A stretch of DNA of 28,438 nucleotides from Subdoligranulum sp. (lineage in GTDB: Bacteria; Bacillota; Clostridia; Oscillospirales; Ruminococcaceae): the NCBI GenBank assembly GCA_004555405.1, contig SFIE01000019.1:1-28438 (forward strand). The letters run 5' to 3'. A model generated the notes under the pieces. It saw only the letters and a program-made list of their open reading frames with translations, searched no databases and had not been told where the DNA came from. This document shows, in pieces, positions 1 to 8,177 of the stretch (position 1 is its first letter; every line of letters starts with the position of its first letter). Position numbers and translations under genes: made by a program.

Positions 1-1
1 G

Positions 2-74
2 AGCTACTGGCCGGACTTGAACCGGCGACCTGCTGATTACGAATCAGCTGCTCTACCAACTGAGCCACAGTAGC
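2..74 (-). tRNA. tRNA-Thr (anticodon CGU)
   Basis: Read on the minus strand, the sequence folds as a full cloverleaf. The 7-bp acceptor stem is GCTACTG/CAGTAGC. The D arm contains the GGCTCAGTTGGTAGAGC pattern. The anticodon stem GCTGA/TCAGC encloses the 7-nt loop TTCGTAA, giving anticodon CGT, which reads ACG (Thr). The T arm has the GGTTCAAGTCC consensus. The discriminator base is T (position 2), and a C at position 1 may begin an encoded CCA that is cut by the window edge. The 5' end is at 74. Confidence 0.95.
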
Positions 75-112
75 ATTCAGGCAAATGTACATTTCCCTGC
101 ACAGTGTAACTC

Positions 113-142
113 ATTATATAAGAATCTTGGCGCAAATGTCAA
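113..142 (-). promoter_or_regulatory. sigma-A-type promoter of the tRNA-Thr gene
   Basis: On the minus strand a perfect -35 TTGACA (137-142) is followed after 18 nt by a perfect -10 TATAAT (113-118), about 40 nt upstream of the tRNA 5' end. This matches the strong promoters usual for stable RNA genes. It is divergent from the pgk promoter. Confidence 0.8.
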
Positions 143-211
143 GCATAAATCTTGATTTTTTTCCGATTTCCGCAATTTGCCCATTTTGTTAAATAAATGT
201 CAAAAACGCTC

Positions 212-240
212 TTGCGAAATATCCGCGCGAGGTCTATAAT
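212..240 (+). promoter_or_regulatory. sigma-A-type promoter of pgk
   Basis: TTGCGA (212-217), a 17-nt spacer and a perfect TATAAT (235-240). It lies about 80 nt upstream of the pgk start, so transcripts would have a leader of roughly 70 nt. Confidence 0.75.
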
Positions 241-318
241 AAAACTATACACGGAGCAAACGCGCCGCATTTTGTGTGCGTCATCTTCTATAATGTAAAT
301 AAAAGGAGCGTATGCGCA

Positions 319-1527
319 ATGGCTTTAGGTAAAAAAACGATCGATGATTCCAACTACGCAGGCAAAAAGGTTTTGGTTCGCTGTGATTTCAATGTTCCCA
401 TGAAGGACGGTAAGATCACCAACGAAAACCGCATCAATGCCGCTCTGCCCACCATTCAGAAGCTGCTGAATGACGGTGCAAAGGTGATTCTGTGCAGCCA
501 TCTCGGCAAGCCCAAAAACGGCCCCGAGGCAAAGTTCAGTCTGGCCCCTGTGGCCGAGGCTTTGGCCGCAAAGCTGGGCAAGCCCGTGGTTTTTGCCGAT
601 GACGATACCGTGGTGGGCGAAAACGCCAAGGCTGCAGTGGCCGCCATGCACAACGGCGATGTTGTGCTGCTGCAGAACACCCGTTTCCGCGCCGAGGAAA
701 CCAAGAACCTGGATGCTTTCAGCAAGGATCTGGCCAGCCTGGCCGATGCTTATGTGGACGATGCCTTCGGCAGCTGCCACCGCGCCCACTGCTCCACCGT
801 GGGTGTGACCCAGTATATTCAGGACACCGCTGTGGGCTATCTGATGGAAAAAGAGATCCGCTATCTGGGCAATGCCGTAAACGATCCTGTTCGCCCCTTC
901 ACCGCCATTCTGGGCGGTGCCAAGGTTGCCGACAAGCTGAATGTGATCTCCAACCTGCTGGAAAAGGTCGACACGCTGATCATTGGCGGCGGCATGGCCT
1001 ATACCTTTGTAAAGGCACAGGGCTGCGAGGTGGGCAAGAGCCTGTGCGATGACAGCAAGCTGGACTACTGCCGCGAAATGCTGGAAAAGGCCAAGGCCAA
1101 GGGCGTAAAGCTGCTGCTGCCGGTGGATACCGCCTGTGTGACCGCTTTCCCTGACCCCATCGACGCCCCCGTTGAAACCAAGATCGTGCCGGTGACCGCT
1201 ATCCCCGCCGATATGGAAGGCTGCGATATCGGCCCCGAAAGCATGAAGCTGTTTGCCGATGCTGTGAGCGCCTCTAAAACCGTTGTGTGGAACGGCCCCA
1301 TGGGCGTGTTTGAAAACCCCACGCTGGCAGCAGGCACGCTGGCTGTGGCCAAGGCCATGGCAGAAAGCGATGCCACCACCGTGATCGGCGGCGGCGACAG
1401 TGCAGCAGCCGTGCAGCAGATGGGCCTGGGCGATCAGATGACCCATATCAGCACCGGCGGCGGCGCAAGCCTGGAATATCTGGAAGGCAAAGAGCTGCCC
1501 GGCATTGCCTGCATCCAGAATGCTTAA
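319..1527 (+). CDS. pgk: phosphoglycerate kinase
   Basis: Cytoplasmic glycolytic enzyme that transfers phosphate between 1,3-bisphosphoglycerate and ADP. The 402-residue length is typical. Visible family motifs are the N-terminal substrate-binding block VLVRCDFNVPMKDG (res. 18-31), the GGAKVADKL block, and the C-terminal nucleotide-binding motifs NGPMGVFE and GGGDSAAA. I chose the ATG at 319 because AGGAG (304-308) lies 10 nt upstream and MALGKKTI matches the usual N-terminus. An in-frame ATG at 274 would add 15 untypical residues with no ribosome binding site. It is first in a run with tpiA and gpmI, has its own promoter at 212-240, and is followed by two terminators, so it may be expressed above the downstream genes. 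The codons are GC-rich and strongly biased, as expected for a highly expressed gene. Confidence 0.97.
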   Translation: MALGKKTIDDSNYAGKKVLVRCDFNVPMKDGKITNENRINAALPTIQKLLNDGAKVILCSHLGKPKNGPEAKFSLAPVAEALAAKLGKPVVFADDDTVVGENAKAAVAAMHNGDVVLLQNTRFRAEETKNLDAFSKDLASLADAYVDDAFGSCHRAHCSTVGVTQYIQDTAVGYLMEKEIRYLGNAVNDPVRPFTAILGGAKVADKLNVISNLLEKVDTLIIGGGMAYTFVKAQGCEVGKSLCDDSKLDYCREMLEKAKAKGVKLLLPVDTACVTAFPDPIDAPVETKIVPVTAIPADMEGCDIGPESMKLFADAVSASKTVVWNGPMGVFENPTLAAGTLAVAKAMAESDATTVIGGGDSAAAVQQMGLGDQMTHISTGGGASLEYLEGKELPGIACIQNA

Positions 1528-1547
1528 TCCCTTGCAATTTTTCGCGC

Positions 1548-1569
1548 AGCTGTAAAAACAGCTTTTTTT
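1548..1569 (+). terminator. intrinsic terminator after pgk
   Basis: Hairpin AGCTGT (1548-1553), AAAA loop, ACAGCT (1558-1563), directly followed by six further T (1564-1569). It is the first of two stacked terminators. Confidence 0.75.
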
Positions 1570-1587
1570 CCCCCCTGCCTTTTGATG

Positions 1588-1626
1588 GTGCGGCGGCCAC
1601 ACGCCGCCGCACATTTTTATTTTTTG
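1588..1626 (+). terminator. second intrinsic terminator between pgk and tpiA
   Basis: Ten-bp GC-rich stem, GTGCGGCGGC (1588-1597) pairing with GCCGCCGCAC (1603-1612), loop CACAC, then ATTTTTATTTTTT. It ends 29 nt before the tpiA start. No clear promoter lies between it and tpiA, so tpiA-gpmI expression may depend on read-through. Confidence 0.8.
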
Positions 1627-1654
1627 TCGAATGAACGAAAGAGAGGATTTTATC

Positions 1655-2425
1655 ATGGATAAGCAGAACCGTAAGGCCGTTATTGCAGGCAACTGGAAAA
1701 TGAACAAAACCGCCACTGAGGCCGCCCAGCTGATCGACGAGCTGATCCCCGCCGTCAAGGATGCAGGCTGCGAGGTTGTGATCTGCACCCCCTACACCGA
1801 TCTGGTGACCGCCGTTGCCAAGTGCAAGGGCACCAACATTCATGTGGGCGCTGAGAATGTTCACTTTGAAAAGTCCGGCGCATTCACCGGCGAGATCAGC
1901 GCCGATATGCTTTTGGATCTGGGCGTGGAATATGTGATCACCGGCCACAGCGAGCGCCGCCAGTACTTTGCCGAAACCGATGAAACCGTAAACAAGCGCA
2001 CTCTGGCCGGTTTGAATGCCGGTTTGAAGGTGATCGTATGCGTGGGTGAAAATCTGACCCAGCGCGAGCAGGGCGTAACCGAAGAGCTGGTGCGTATGCA
2101 GACCAAGATTGCTCTGCTGGGCGTGACCGCTGAGCAGCTGCAGAATGTGATTATTGCTTACGAGCCCGTGTGGGCCATCGGCACCGGCAAAACCGCCACC
2201 GCCGAGCAGGCCGAAGAGGTTTGCGCAGCCATTCGCAAGGTGGTGGGCGAACTGTACGGCGAAGCAGCCGCCAAGGCCCTCACCGTGCAGTACGGCGGCT
2301 CCATGAACCCCAAAAACGCCGCAGAACTGCTGGCAAAGCCTGATGTGGACGGCGGCCTGATCGGCGGCGCTGCCCTGAAGGCAGACCAGTTTGCCGTGAT
2401 CGTAGAAGCAGCCACCAAGGGCTGA
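1655..2425 (+). CDS. tpiA: triosephosphate isomerase
   Basis: Interconverts dihydroxyacetone phosphate and glyceraldehyde-3-phosphate. It is 256 residues, the family's usual length. Catalytic residues are visible: Lys15 in GNWKMN, His98 in GHSERR and Glu170 in YEPVWAIGTG. The phosphate-binding blocks YGGSMNPKN and GGLIGGAAL are present near the C-terminus. The ATG at 1655 is chosen because GAGAGGA (1641-1647) is correctly spaced. The in-frame ATG at 1631 lies upstream of that ribosome binding site. It sits between pgk and gpmI, with a 24-nt gap to gpmI, which suggests co-transcription with gpmI. Confidence 0.97.
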   Translation: MDKQNRKAVIAGNWKMNKTATEAAQLIDELIPAVKDAGCEVVICTPYTDLVTAVAKCKGTNIHVGAENVHFEKSGAFTGEISADMLLDLGVEYVITGHSERRQYFAETDETVNKRTLAGLNAGLKVIVCVGENLTQREQGVTEELVRMQTKIALLGVTAEQLQNVIIAYEPVWAIGTGKTATAEQAEEVCAAIRKVVGELYGEAAAKALTVQYGGSMNPKNAAELLAKPDVDGGLIGGAALKADQFAVIVEAATKG

Positions 2426-2449
2426 GCCCGCCGGGAGGGATAACGCAAA

Positions 2450-3979
2450 ATGGCTAAAAAACCTGTTTTACTTTGCATTATGGACGGCTTTGGCTGGGTG
2501 CCCGACCATGTGCGCGGCAACGCCATTGCAGCCGCCAAAAAGCCGAATATCGATCGTTTGATGGCGCAGTATCCCTGCACCACCATCGGTGCCAGCGGCA
2601 TGGATGTGGGCCTGCCCGATGGGCAGATGGGCAACAGCGAGGTGGGCCACACCAACATGGGCGCGGGCCGCATCGTTTATCAGCAGCTCACCCTGATCAC
2701 CAAAAGCATTCGCGATGGAGAAATGCTGAAAAACCCCGTTCTTGTGCGCAACATGAAGGCTGCCATCGATGCCGGCAAGGCAGTTCACCTGATGGGCCTT
2801 GTGGGCGAGGGCGGCGTACACAGCCACAGCGACCACTGGTTCGGCGTGATGGAAATGGCCAAGGCCATGGGCGTCAAGCAGCTGTATCTGCACTGCATCA
2901 TGGACGGCCGTGACACCGATCCGCATGACGGCAAGCGTTTTTTGGGCGACCTGCAGGCCAAGATCGACGAGCTGGGCCTGGGCCGGATCGCCACAGTGAC
3001 CGGCCGCTACTACGCAATGGACCGTGACAGCAACTGGGACCGCGAGGAAAAGGCCTACGCCGCCTTTGTTTACGGCGAGGGCAACCACGCCGCCAACTGG
3101 CAGGAGTGCATTGACGCCAGCTACGCCGCCGATGTGACCGATGAATTCGTGATCCCGTGCGTGACCTGTGAGGGCGGCCGCGTGCAGCAGGGCGATACCG
3201 TAATCTTTATGAACTTCCGCCCTGACCGTGCCCGCCAGATGACCCGCATTTTCACAGATGATGCTTTCACGGGCTTCCAGCGCCGCTTTGGCCGCTTCCC
3301 GGTGCATTATGTGTGCATGGCACAGTATGATGCCACCATGCCCAATGTGGAGGTGGCTTATCCCCCGGTAGAGCTTACCAATGTGCTGGGCGAGTATCTG
3401 AGCAAAAACGGCAAAACGCAGCTTCGCATTGCCGAAACCGAAAAATACGCCCATGTCACCTTCTTTTTCAACGGCGGTGTGGAAGCCCCTTACCCGGGCG
3501 AAGACCGCTGCGTGATCCCCAGCCCCAAGGTGGCCACTTATGACCTGCAGCCCGAGATGAGCGCCCCGCTGGTGGCCGAGGAATGCGTAAAGCGCATTGA
3601 AAGCGGCAAGTACGATGTGATCATTCTCAACTTTGCCAACTGCGACATGGTGGGCCATACCGGCGTTTTCAGCGCTGCGGTAAAAGCTGTGGAGGCCGTG
3701 GACGATGCTGTGGGCAAGGTGACGAACGCCGTGCTGGCAGCAGGCGGCGCTGTGCTGCTTACTGCCGACCATGGCAACGCCGACAAAATGCTGGTAGAGG
3801 GCAGCGATGATCCCTTTACCGCACACACCACCAACCCTGTTCCTTTGGTGGTGATGGGTGCAGGCGATGTGCAGCTGCGCAAGGATGGTGTGCTGGCCGA
3901 TCTGGCCCCCACCATGCTGCACATTATGGGCTTGCCCCAGCCTGCTGAAATGACCGGCAAATGCCTGATCGAAGCATAA
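2450..3979 (+). CDS. gpmI: 2,3-bisphosphoglycerate-independent phosphoglycerate mutase
   Basis: Cofactor-independent, Mn-dependent mutase that interconverts 3- and 2-phosphoglycerate. It is 509 residues, as usual for the family. The alkaline-phosphatase-superfamily core is visible. Asp12 lies in MDGFGW, the nucleophilic Ser63 is in MGNSEVGHTNMG, the HSHSDHW and GRDT substrate blocks follow, and TADHGNADKM near the C-terminus supplies metal ligands. A GGAGGG ribosome binding site precedes the ATG. It is the last gene of the glycolytic run and is closed by a strong hairpin at 4011-4053. Confidence 0.97.
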   Translation: MAKKPVLLCIMDGFGWVPDHVRGNAIAAAKKPNIDRLMAQYPCTTIGASGMDVGLPDGQMGNSEVGHTNMGAGRIVYQQLTLITKSIRDGEMLKNPVLVRNMKAAIDAGKAVHLMGLVGEGGVHSHSDHWFGVMEMAKAMGVKQLYLHCIMDGRDTDPHDGKRFLGDLQAKIDELGLGRIATVTGRYYAMDRDSNWDREEKAYAAFVYGEGNHAANWQECIDASYAADVTDEFVIPCVTCEGGRVQQGDTVIFMNFRPDRARQMTRIFTDDAFTGFQRRFGRFPVHYVCMAQYDATMPNVEVAYPPVELTNVLGEYLSKNGKTQLRIAETEKYAHVTFFFNGGVEAPYPGEDRCVIPSPKVATYDLQPEMSAPLVAEECVKRIESGKYDVIILNFANCDMVGHTGVFSAAVKAVEAVDDAVGKVTNAVLAAGGAVLLTADHGNADKMLVEGSDDPFTAHTTNPVPLVVMGAGDVQLRKDGVLADLAPTMLHIMGLPQPAEMTGKCLIEA

Positions 3980-4010
3980 TTTTTCAGCACAGCCCCTGTT
4001 GGAGCTTTGG

Positions 4011-4053
4011 CACTCCCCTGTACAGACACAGTACAGGGGAGTGTTTATTTTTT
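4011..4053 (+). terminator. intrinsic terminator after gpmI
   Basis: Perfect 13-bp stem CACTCCCCTGTAC (4011-4023)/GTACAGGGGAGTG (4031-4043) with a 7-nt loop, followed by TTTATTTTTT. It separates the glycolytic genes from the envelope block. Confidence 0.9.
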
Positions 4054-4098
4054 ACACTTTTTTCACCGTTTGTGTCTGGAATTTCAAAAAAGCCGCAG

Positions 4099-4104
4099 TA
4101 TAAT
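4099..4104 (+). promoter_or_regulatory. possible -10 box for the envelope block
   Basis: A perfect TATAAT lies 71 nt upstream of the ATG at 4175 and just after the gpmI terminator. At 17-nt spacing the -35 hexamer is only CTGGAA. A second TATAAT sits at 4122-4127 with no good -35. A promoter is expected here, but the exact one is uncertain. Confidence 0.35.
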
Positions 4105-4174
4105 ATGCATTTGGCATTAAGTATAATTGCGATATCTTGCATTTTTCTGTGTAAAGAAAGGCACCTGAAATTCC

Positions 4175-5863
4175 ATGAAATTTTGCGATCAGCCTGTAAA
4201 AGGCAAAAAATTTCCGCCCCTTGCGCTGGCGGCTTCATTGAGCTTTTTGGTGGCGCTGTATGCGCCGCTGGAGCTATACTTCACCAACCGGGACGATTTC
4301 TGGTTTGATTTCACCTCGCTTCTTCCCTGCTGTCTGGCCATGTTTGCCGGGTGCTGGGCCGCGGGCGCTATACTGCTTTTGTTTTTGCGCCGCTGGCCCC
4401 GGCTGTACGGCATTTTGCTCACACTGGGTCTGGCCGTTTTGCTGTCGCTTTACATACAGGGCAATTTTTTGGTAAACGGCTTGCCCATTATGAACGGCGA
4501 TGCCGTGGAGTGGAGCCACTTTGGCGGCCAGCGCATTGCTTCGCTGATCGCATGGGTGCTGCCCGCAGCCGCACTGCTGCTGCTCGGGTTCAAAAAAGGC
4601 TTTGCGCTGGTGGAAACCCTTACCGGCTGGGCAAGCCTGGTTCTGATCGGGGTCCTGCTGCCCACGCTGATCACCGTGGCGCTGCAAACCGGCGCTTACA
4701 AGCCCTCGCAGTATTTCAGCTCCACCTATCAGGGCATTGAGGATTATTCCACCCAAAAAAATGTGGTGGTGCTGATGCTGGATTCGGTGGACGGCAACGA
4801 TTTTTCCCGCGTGCTGAACGAAGACCCCGCCCATGCTGAGGCACTGCGCGATTTCACCTATTATGACAACGCCACGGCAGCCTACAGCTACACTTTTTAT
4901 TCCACCGCCTTTATTCTGGGCGGCGAATGGTACGAAAACGCCGAGCCGTTTGCCGACTACCGTTCGCGTATGCTGCAAACCTCGCCGCTTCTGAACGAAT
5001 TAAAGGCCGAGGGCTACAGCATGGGCTATTATTCGCCGGATGCCACGGTGGACATTGCCAAAAACAGCGGCCTTTTTATCAACATGCGCGATGATAACCC
5101 CGAGGTCGGCTCTAAGCTGGGGCTTGCGAAAACCGTGCTGCAGATGGCCGGTGTGCAGTATGCGCCGTTTGATCTCAAGCGCTTTTGCTACACCCTTCCG
5201 GCCGATCTTGACTGGCTGAAATCCGGCGGCGGTGACTCCACTTCGCTGTATACCTGGCGCATGACCGAGTTTTACTGGCTCACCAAGGAGCTTACCGACT
5301 ATATGCCCCATTTTGCCGCGGTGGAGCAGCCCACCTTCAAGTTTATCCACTTGGAGGGCGGCCATTCCGACTTTAAATATCTGCCCGATCTCAACCCCGC
5401 CACAGGGGCGGATGCCACCTATGACAATATGCTGCGTGCCAGCCTGTTCACGGTGGAAAACTACCTGGATATGCTGCGCGAAAAGGGCGTGTATGACAAC
5501 ACGGCCATTGTGATCCTGGCCGATCACGGCTATGATGTTGACCCCGAAACCCAGGTGGTGGGGCGTTATTACCACCAGCACGGCATCGTTTTGGCCAAGG
5601 GCTTTGGCGAAAGCCATGATTTTACCACGAACAGCGCGCCCATTTCGTATGCCGATCTGCAGCCCGCCTTTTTGCGGCTTCTGGCGGGAAAATCCTCTGA
5701 TGCACTGTTTGATTGGCATGAGGGCGATACCCGCGAGCGCCGTTTTCTGGATTACTTTGTGCCCGGCAATCCGCTGACGGAATATATCCAAACCGGCTTT
5801 GCGGGGGACCGCTCCACCTTCCACCCCACCGGCACCGTATACGATTCGCCTCCGGATGCCTGA
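4175..5863 (+). CDS. LTA-synthase/sulfatase-fold membrane enzyme (paralogue 1)
   Basis: 562 residues. About five hydrophobic segments lie in res. 15-170, followed by an extracytoplasmic alkaline-phosphatase/sulfatase-superfamily domain. Predicted core residues are Asp203 in VLMLDSVDGNDF, a Thr nucleophile at 240 (YSYTFYS, in the slot occupied by the sulfatase Cys), Asp450-His451 in ILADHGYD, and a late His (HQHG, about 469). A Thr at this position fits phosphoglycerol or phosphoethanolamine transferases (LtaS, EptA) better than sulfatases; that is family inference. PLELYFTNRDDFWF after TM1 is shared with the genes at 8736 and 10472. The ribosome binding site is weak (AGAAAGG, 13 nt before the ATG). 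It precedes the insertase-TagF fusion gene, which suggests a role in a surface phosphate-polymer or its decoration. The substrate is unknown. Confidence 0.85.
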   Translation: MKFCDQPVKGKKFPPLALAASLSFLVALYAPLELYFTNRDDFWFDFTSLLPCCLAMFAGCWAAGAILLLFLRRWPRLYGILLTLGLAVLLSLYIQGNFLVNGLPIMNGDAVEWSHFGGQRIASLIAWVLPAAALLLLGFKKGFALVETLTGWASLVLIGVLLPTLITVALQTGAYKPSQYFSSTYQGIEDYSTQKNVVVLMLDSVDGNDFSRVLNEDPAHAEALRDFTYYDNATAAYSYTFYSTAFILGGEWYENAEPFADYRSRMLQTSPLLNELKAEGYSMGYYSPDATVDIAKNSGLFINMRDDNPEVGSKLGLAKTVLQMAGVQYAPFDLKRFCYTLPADLDWLKSGGGDSTSLYTWRMTEFYWLTKELTDYMPHFAAVEQPTFKFIHLEGGHSDFKYLPDLNPATGADATYDNMLRASLFTVENYLDMLREKGVYDNTAIVILADHGYDVDPETQVVGRYYHQHGIVLAKGFGESHDFTTNSAPISYADLQPAFLRLLAGKSSDALFDWHEGDTRERRFLDYFVPGNPLTEYIQTGFAGDRSTFHPTGTVYDSPPDA

Positions 5864-5881
5864 TGTTTGGGCGTTTTTGCA

Positions 5882-5910
5882 TTGCTTTTTTCTCTGATAT
5901 TCGCTATAAT
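5882..5910 (+). promoter_or_regulatory. promoter of the insertase-TagF gene cluster
   Basis: TTGCTT (5882-5887), a 17-nt spacer and a perfect TATAAT (5905-5910). It lies 75 nt upstream of the start at 5985 and just after the stop of the previous gene, so the fusion gene and the two genes after it can be transcribed independently of the sulfatase-fold gene. Confidence 0.65.
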
Positions 5911-5984
5911 AGCATAGGTTTTATTTTATAAAAGCACTATACTGTATACACGCATTCCCGCTTTGGGTGCAGAGAGGAACCTTC

Positions 5985-7889
5985 ATGTCGATATTACTGA
6001 ATATTCTGACCGTGATCATGAATTTTTGTTATCGGCTGTGCCGCAATTATGGCCTGGCCATCATTCTGTTCACGCTGATCAGCAAGATCGTGCTCATGCC
6101 GCTGTCGGTTTGGGTGCAGAAAAACTCTATTAAAATGGTAAAAATGCAGCCGGAGATCAACCACATCACGGCCCGCTTTTTCGGCGATAAAGATCGTATT
6201 GCCGAGGAAACCAACGCCATTTACAAGCGCTATAAGTACAACCCGTTCGCTTCCATTATTCCCATGGCCGTGCAGATCTTGCTGCTGATGGGCCTGATCG
6301 AGGTGATCAAGGCCGGTATGCTGGACCCTTCCATCGACATGACCTTTTTCGGCCATGTGGATCTTTCGCTGGTGCCCAGCCAGACCGGCGGCATGCTGGT
6401 GCTTTCGCCGCTGCTGGCCGGTGTTTCGGCATGGATCCTGTGCGTTGCGCAAAACGCCAGCAATGTGCTGCAGGCCGAGCAGAGCAAGGCCAACAAATAT
6501 GGCATGATGGCTTTTTCTGTTGGCCTTTCGCTGTATCTGGGCTGGTTTGTGGCTGTGGGCGTGGCCGTTTACTGGATGGCCAGCAACCTGTTTGCCGTTT
6601 TGCAGCTGTATCTTCTGAACTGGCTGATCCCGCCCAAAAAGTATGTGGACTACGAGGCTTTGGAAAAAAGCAAGCAGGAGCTGGCAGCCCTCAACAATCT
6701 GGGCGGCAAAAAGCGCCGCTTCGGCGATGCCGAGTCGCGCCGGGAGCGTGCCGACTATAAGCGCTTTTTCAAAATTGCCAACAAGCACATTGTGTTTTAT
6801 TCGGAAAACACCGGTTTTTACAAGTATTTCCGCGGCATTATCGAAGAGCTTCTGCGCCGCACCAACCTGACCATCCACTATATCACCAGCGACCCCAACG
6901 ATGCTATTTTCCAGCTGGCAGAAACCCAGCCCAGGATCAAGCCCTATTATATCGGTGAAAAAAAGCTGATCACGCTGATGATGAAAATGGAGGCCGATGT
7001 GGTGGTGATGACCATGCCGGATCTGGAAAACTATCACATCAAGCGCAGCTATGTGAGCAAGGATGTGGAATATGTGTTTATTCCGCATGATATGGGCAGC
7101 TATAACCTGACCTGCCGCCAGGGCTGTGTGGATCATTTCGACACCGTTTTCTGCACCGGCAAGGAGCAGCGCGCCGAGGTGGAGGCCACCGAAAAAGTAT
7201 ACGGCCTGCCCAAAAAGAAGATCGTAGACTGGGGCTATTGCCTGTTGGATCAGATGCGTGCCGACTATGCCGCCGCCCACACAGAGGACAAGCCCAAGGA
7301 GAAAAAGACCATTCTGATCGCCCCCAGCTGGCAGCCGGATAACATTGTGGACAGCTGCCTGGAAGAAATGCTGGACAATCTGAAGGATCTGGATTATCAT
7401 ATTATTGTGCGCCCCCATCCCCAGCATGTACGCCACATGCCTGAAAAGATGGAAAGCCTGAAAGCCAAATACGGGCCTTTGGGCATTGAGATCCAAACCG
7501 ATTTTTCCTCCAACAGCACCGTGTTTGAGGCCGACATGATGATCACAGACTGGAGCGGCATTGCCTATGAATATGCCTTCACCACCTGCCGCCCCGTGCT
7601 GTTTATTGATACTCCCATGAAGATCATGAACCCCGAGTATCAAAAGATCGATGTGAAGCCCATCAACATTTGGATGCGTGCCGAGATCGGCGCTGTGGTA
7701 GCACCCGATCACATGAACGAGCTTGCCCCCGCTGTTACAAACCTGATCGAAAACAGCGCACAGTATCACGATAAGATCGACCGGTTTGTACATGAATATG
7801 TTTACAATCTGGGCAGCAGTGCTCAGGTTGGCGCAGATTATCTGATTTCCGCCATTCAGGCCAAGATCCAAAAACGAAAGGAACAATAA
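5985..7889 (+). CDS. YidC/Oxa1-like insertase fused to a CDP-glycerol glycerophosphotransferase domain
   Basis: 634 residues with two recognisable halves. Res. 1-215 look like a Gram-positive YidC/Oxa1 core. GLAIILFTLISKIVLMPL is the first conserved helix, with Lys34 where YidC proteins usually carry Arg. A charged cytoplasmic hairpin (res. 45-85, MQPEIN...YKRYKYNPFAS) and further hydrophobic segments near 90-110, 138-158 and 174-214 follow. A basic linker (res. 218-262) leads to res. 265-610, which resemble TagB/TagF transferases: HDMGSYN (His368), IVRPHPQH (about res. 474-481) and TDWSGIAYEYAF (Asp522). YidC C-termini face the cytoplasm, where CDP-glycerol is available, so the fusion topology makes sense. 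I chose ATG 5985 for AGAGAGGA (5971-5978); the GTG at 5967 lies upstream of it. Polymerase or priming activity and insertase activity are both inferred. Confidence 0.88.
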   Translation: MSILLNILTVIMNFCYRLCRNYGLAIILFTLISKIVLMPLSVWVQKNSIKMVKMQPEINHITARFFGDKDRIAEETNAIYKRYKYNPFASIIPMAVQILLLMGLIEVIKAGMLDPSIDMTFFGHVDLSLVPSQTGGMLVLSPLLAGVSAWILCVAQNASNVLQAEQSKANKYGMMAFSVGLSLYLGWFVAVGVAVYWMASNLFAVLQLYLLNWLIPPKKYVDYEALEKSKQELAALNNLGGKKRRFGDAESRRERADYKRFFKIANKHIVFYSENTGFYKYFRGIIEELLRRTNLTIHYITSDPNDAIFQLAETQPRIKPYYIGEKKLITLMMKMEADVVVMTMPDLENYHIKRSYVSKDVEYVFIPHDMGSYNLTCRQGCVDHFDTVFCTGKEQRAEVEATEKVYGLPKKKIVDWGYCLLDQMRADYAAAHTEDKPKEKKTILIAPSWQPDNIVDSCLEEMLDNLKDLDYHIIVRPHPQHVRHMPEKMESLKAKYGPLGIEIQTDFSSNSTVFEADMMITDWSGIAYEYAFTTCRPVLFIDTPMKIMNPEYQKIDVKPINIWMRAEIGAVVAPDHMNELAPAVTNLIENSAQYHDKIDRFVHEYVYNLGSSAQVGADYLISAIQAKIQKRKEQ

Positions 7890-7891
7890 CC

Positions 7892-8176
7892 ATGAAAAAA
7901 CTTTTTTCTGTTCTGGGCGCTTCCTATGCCGCCCTGTGCTGCATGATGGTGTTCGGCGTGACCGCCAACGCTTACATTGACCCCTCTGTGATGACCTATG
8001 TGATCCAGGCCGTTGCCGGCATCGTAATCGCCATTGGCGCTGCTGTGGGCATTTACTGGCGCCGCGCCAAAAAGAAGCTGAGCAGCAAGCTGGGTATCGA
8101 CGAAAACCGCAACAAAGAGGTAGAGTCGGACGATATCATGGCCGCCAGCACCACCGGCGATGCCGACAAAAAGTAA
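7892..8176 (+). CDS. small exported membrane protein of the 'AYIDP' type
   Basis: 94 residues. The N-terminus (MKKLFSVLGA then a hydrophobic stretch ending VTANA) looks like a Sec signal peptide cleaved after Ala27. The mature chain would begin YIDPSVMTYVIQ and has a Gly/Ala-rich TM helix (res. 36-56). A basic RRAKKK segment and a polar tail follow. Similar short proteins with an AYIDPG-type start are, as far as I recall, often encoded next to surface-polymer or sulfatase-fold genes, but their function is not established. The start is 3 nt after the stop of the fusion gene and is preceded by AAAGGAA, so the two are translationally linked. The signal peptidase gene follows directly. Confidence 0.75.
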   Translation: MKKLFSVLGASYAALCCMMVFGVTANAYIDPSVMTYVIQAVAGIVIAIGAAVGIYWRRAKKKLSSKLGIDENRNKEVESDDIMAASTTGDADKK

Positions 8177-8177
8177 T

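Noticed and set aside
325..1788. Long minus-strand reading frame opposite pgk (487 codons), and similar ones at 2468-3922, 5994-7886 and 18116-19633
   Set aside because: Mirror frames of strongly biased GC-rich genes; His/Gly/Ala/Gln-rich products without family motifs, and the plus-strand genes are firmly identified.
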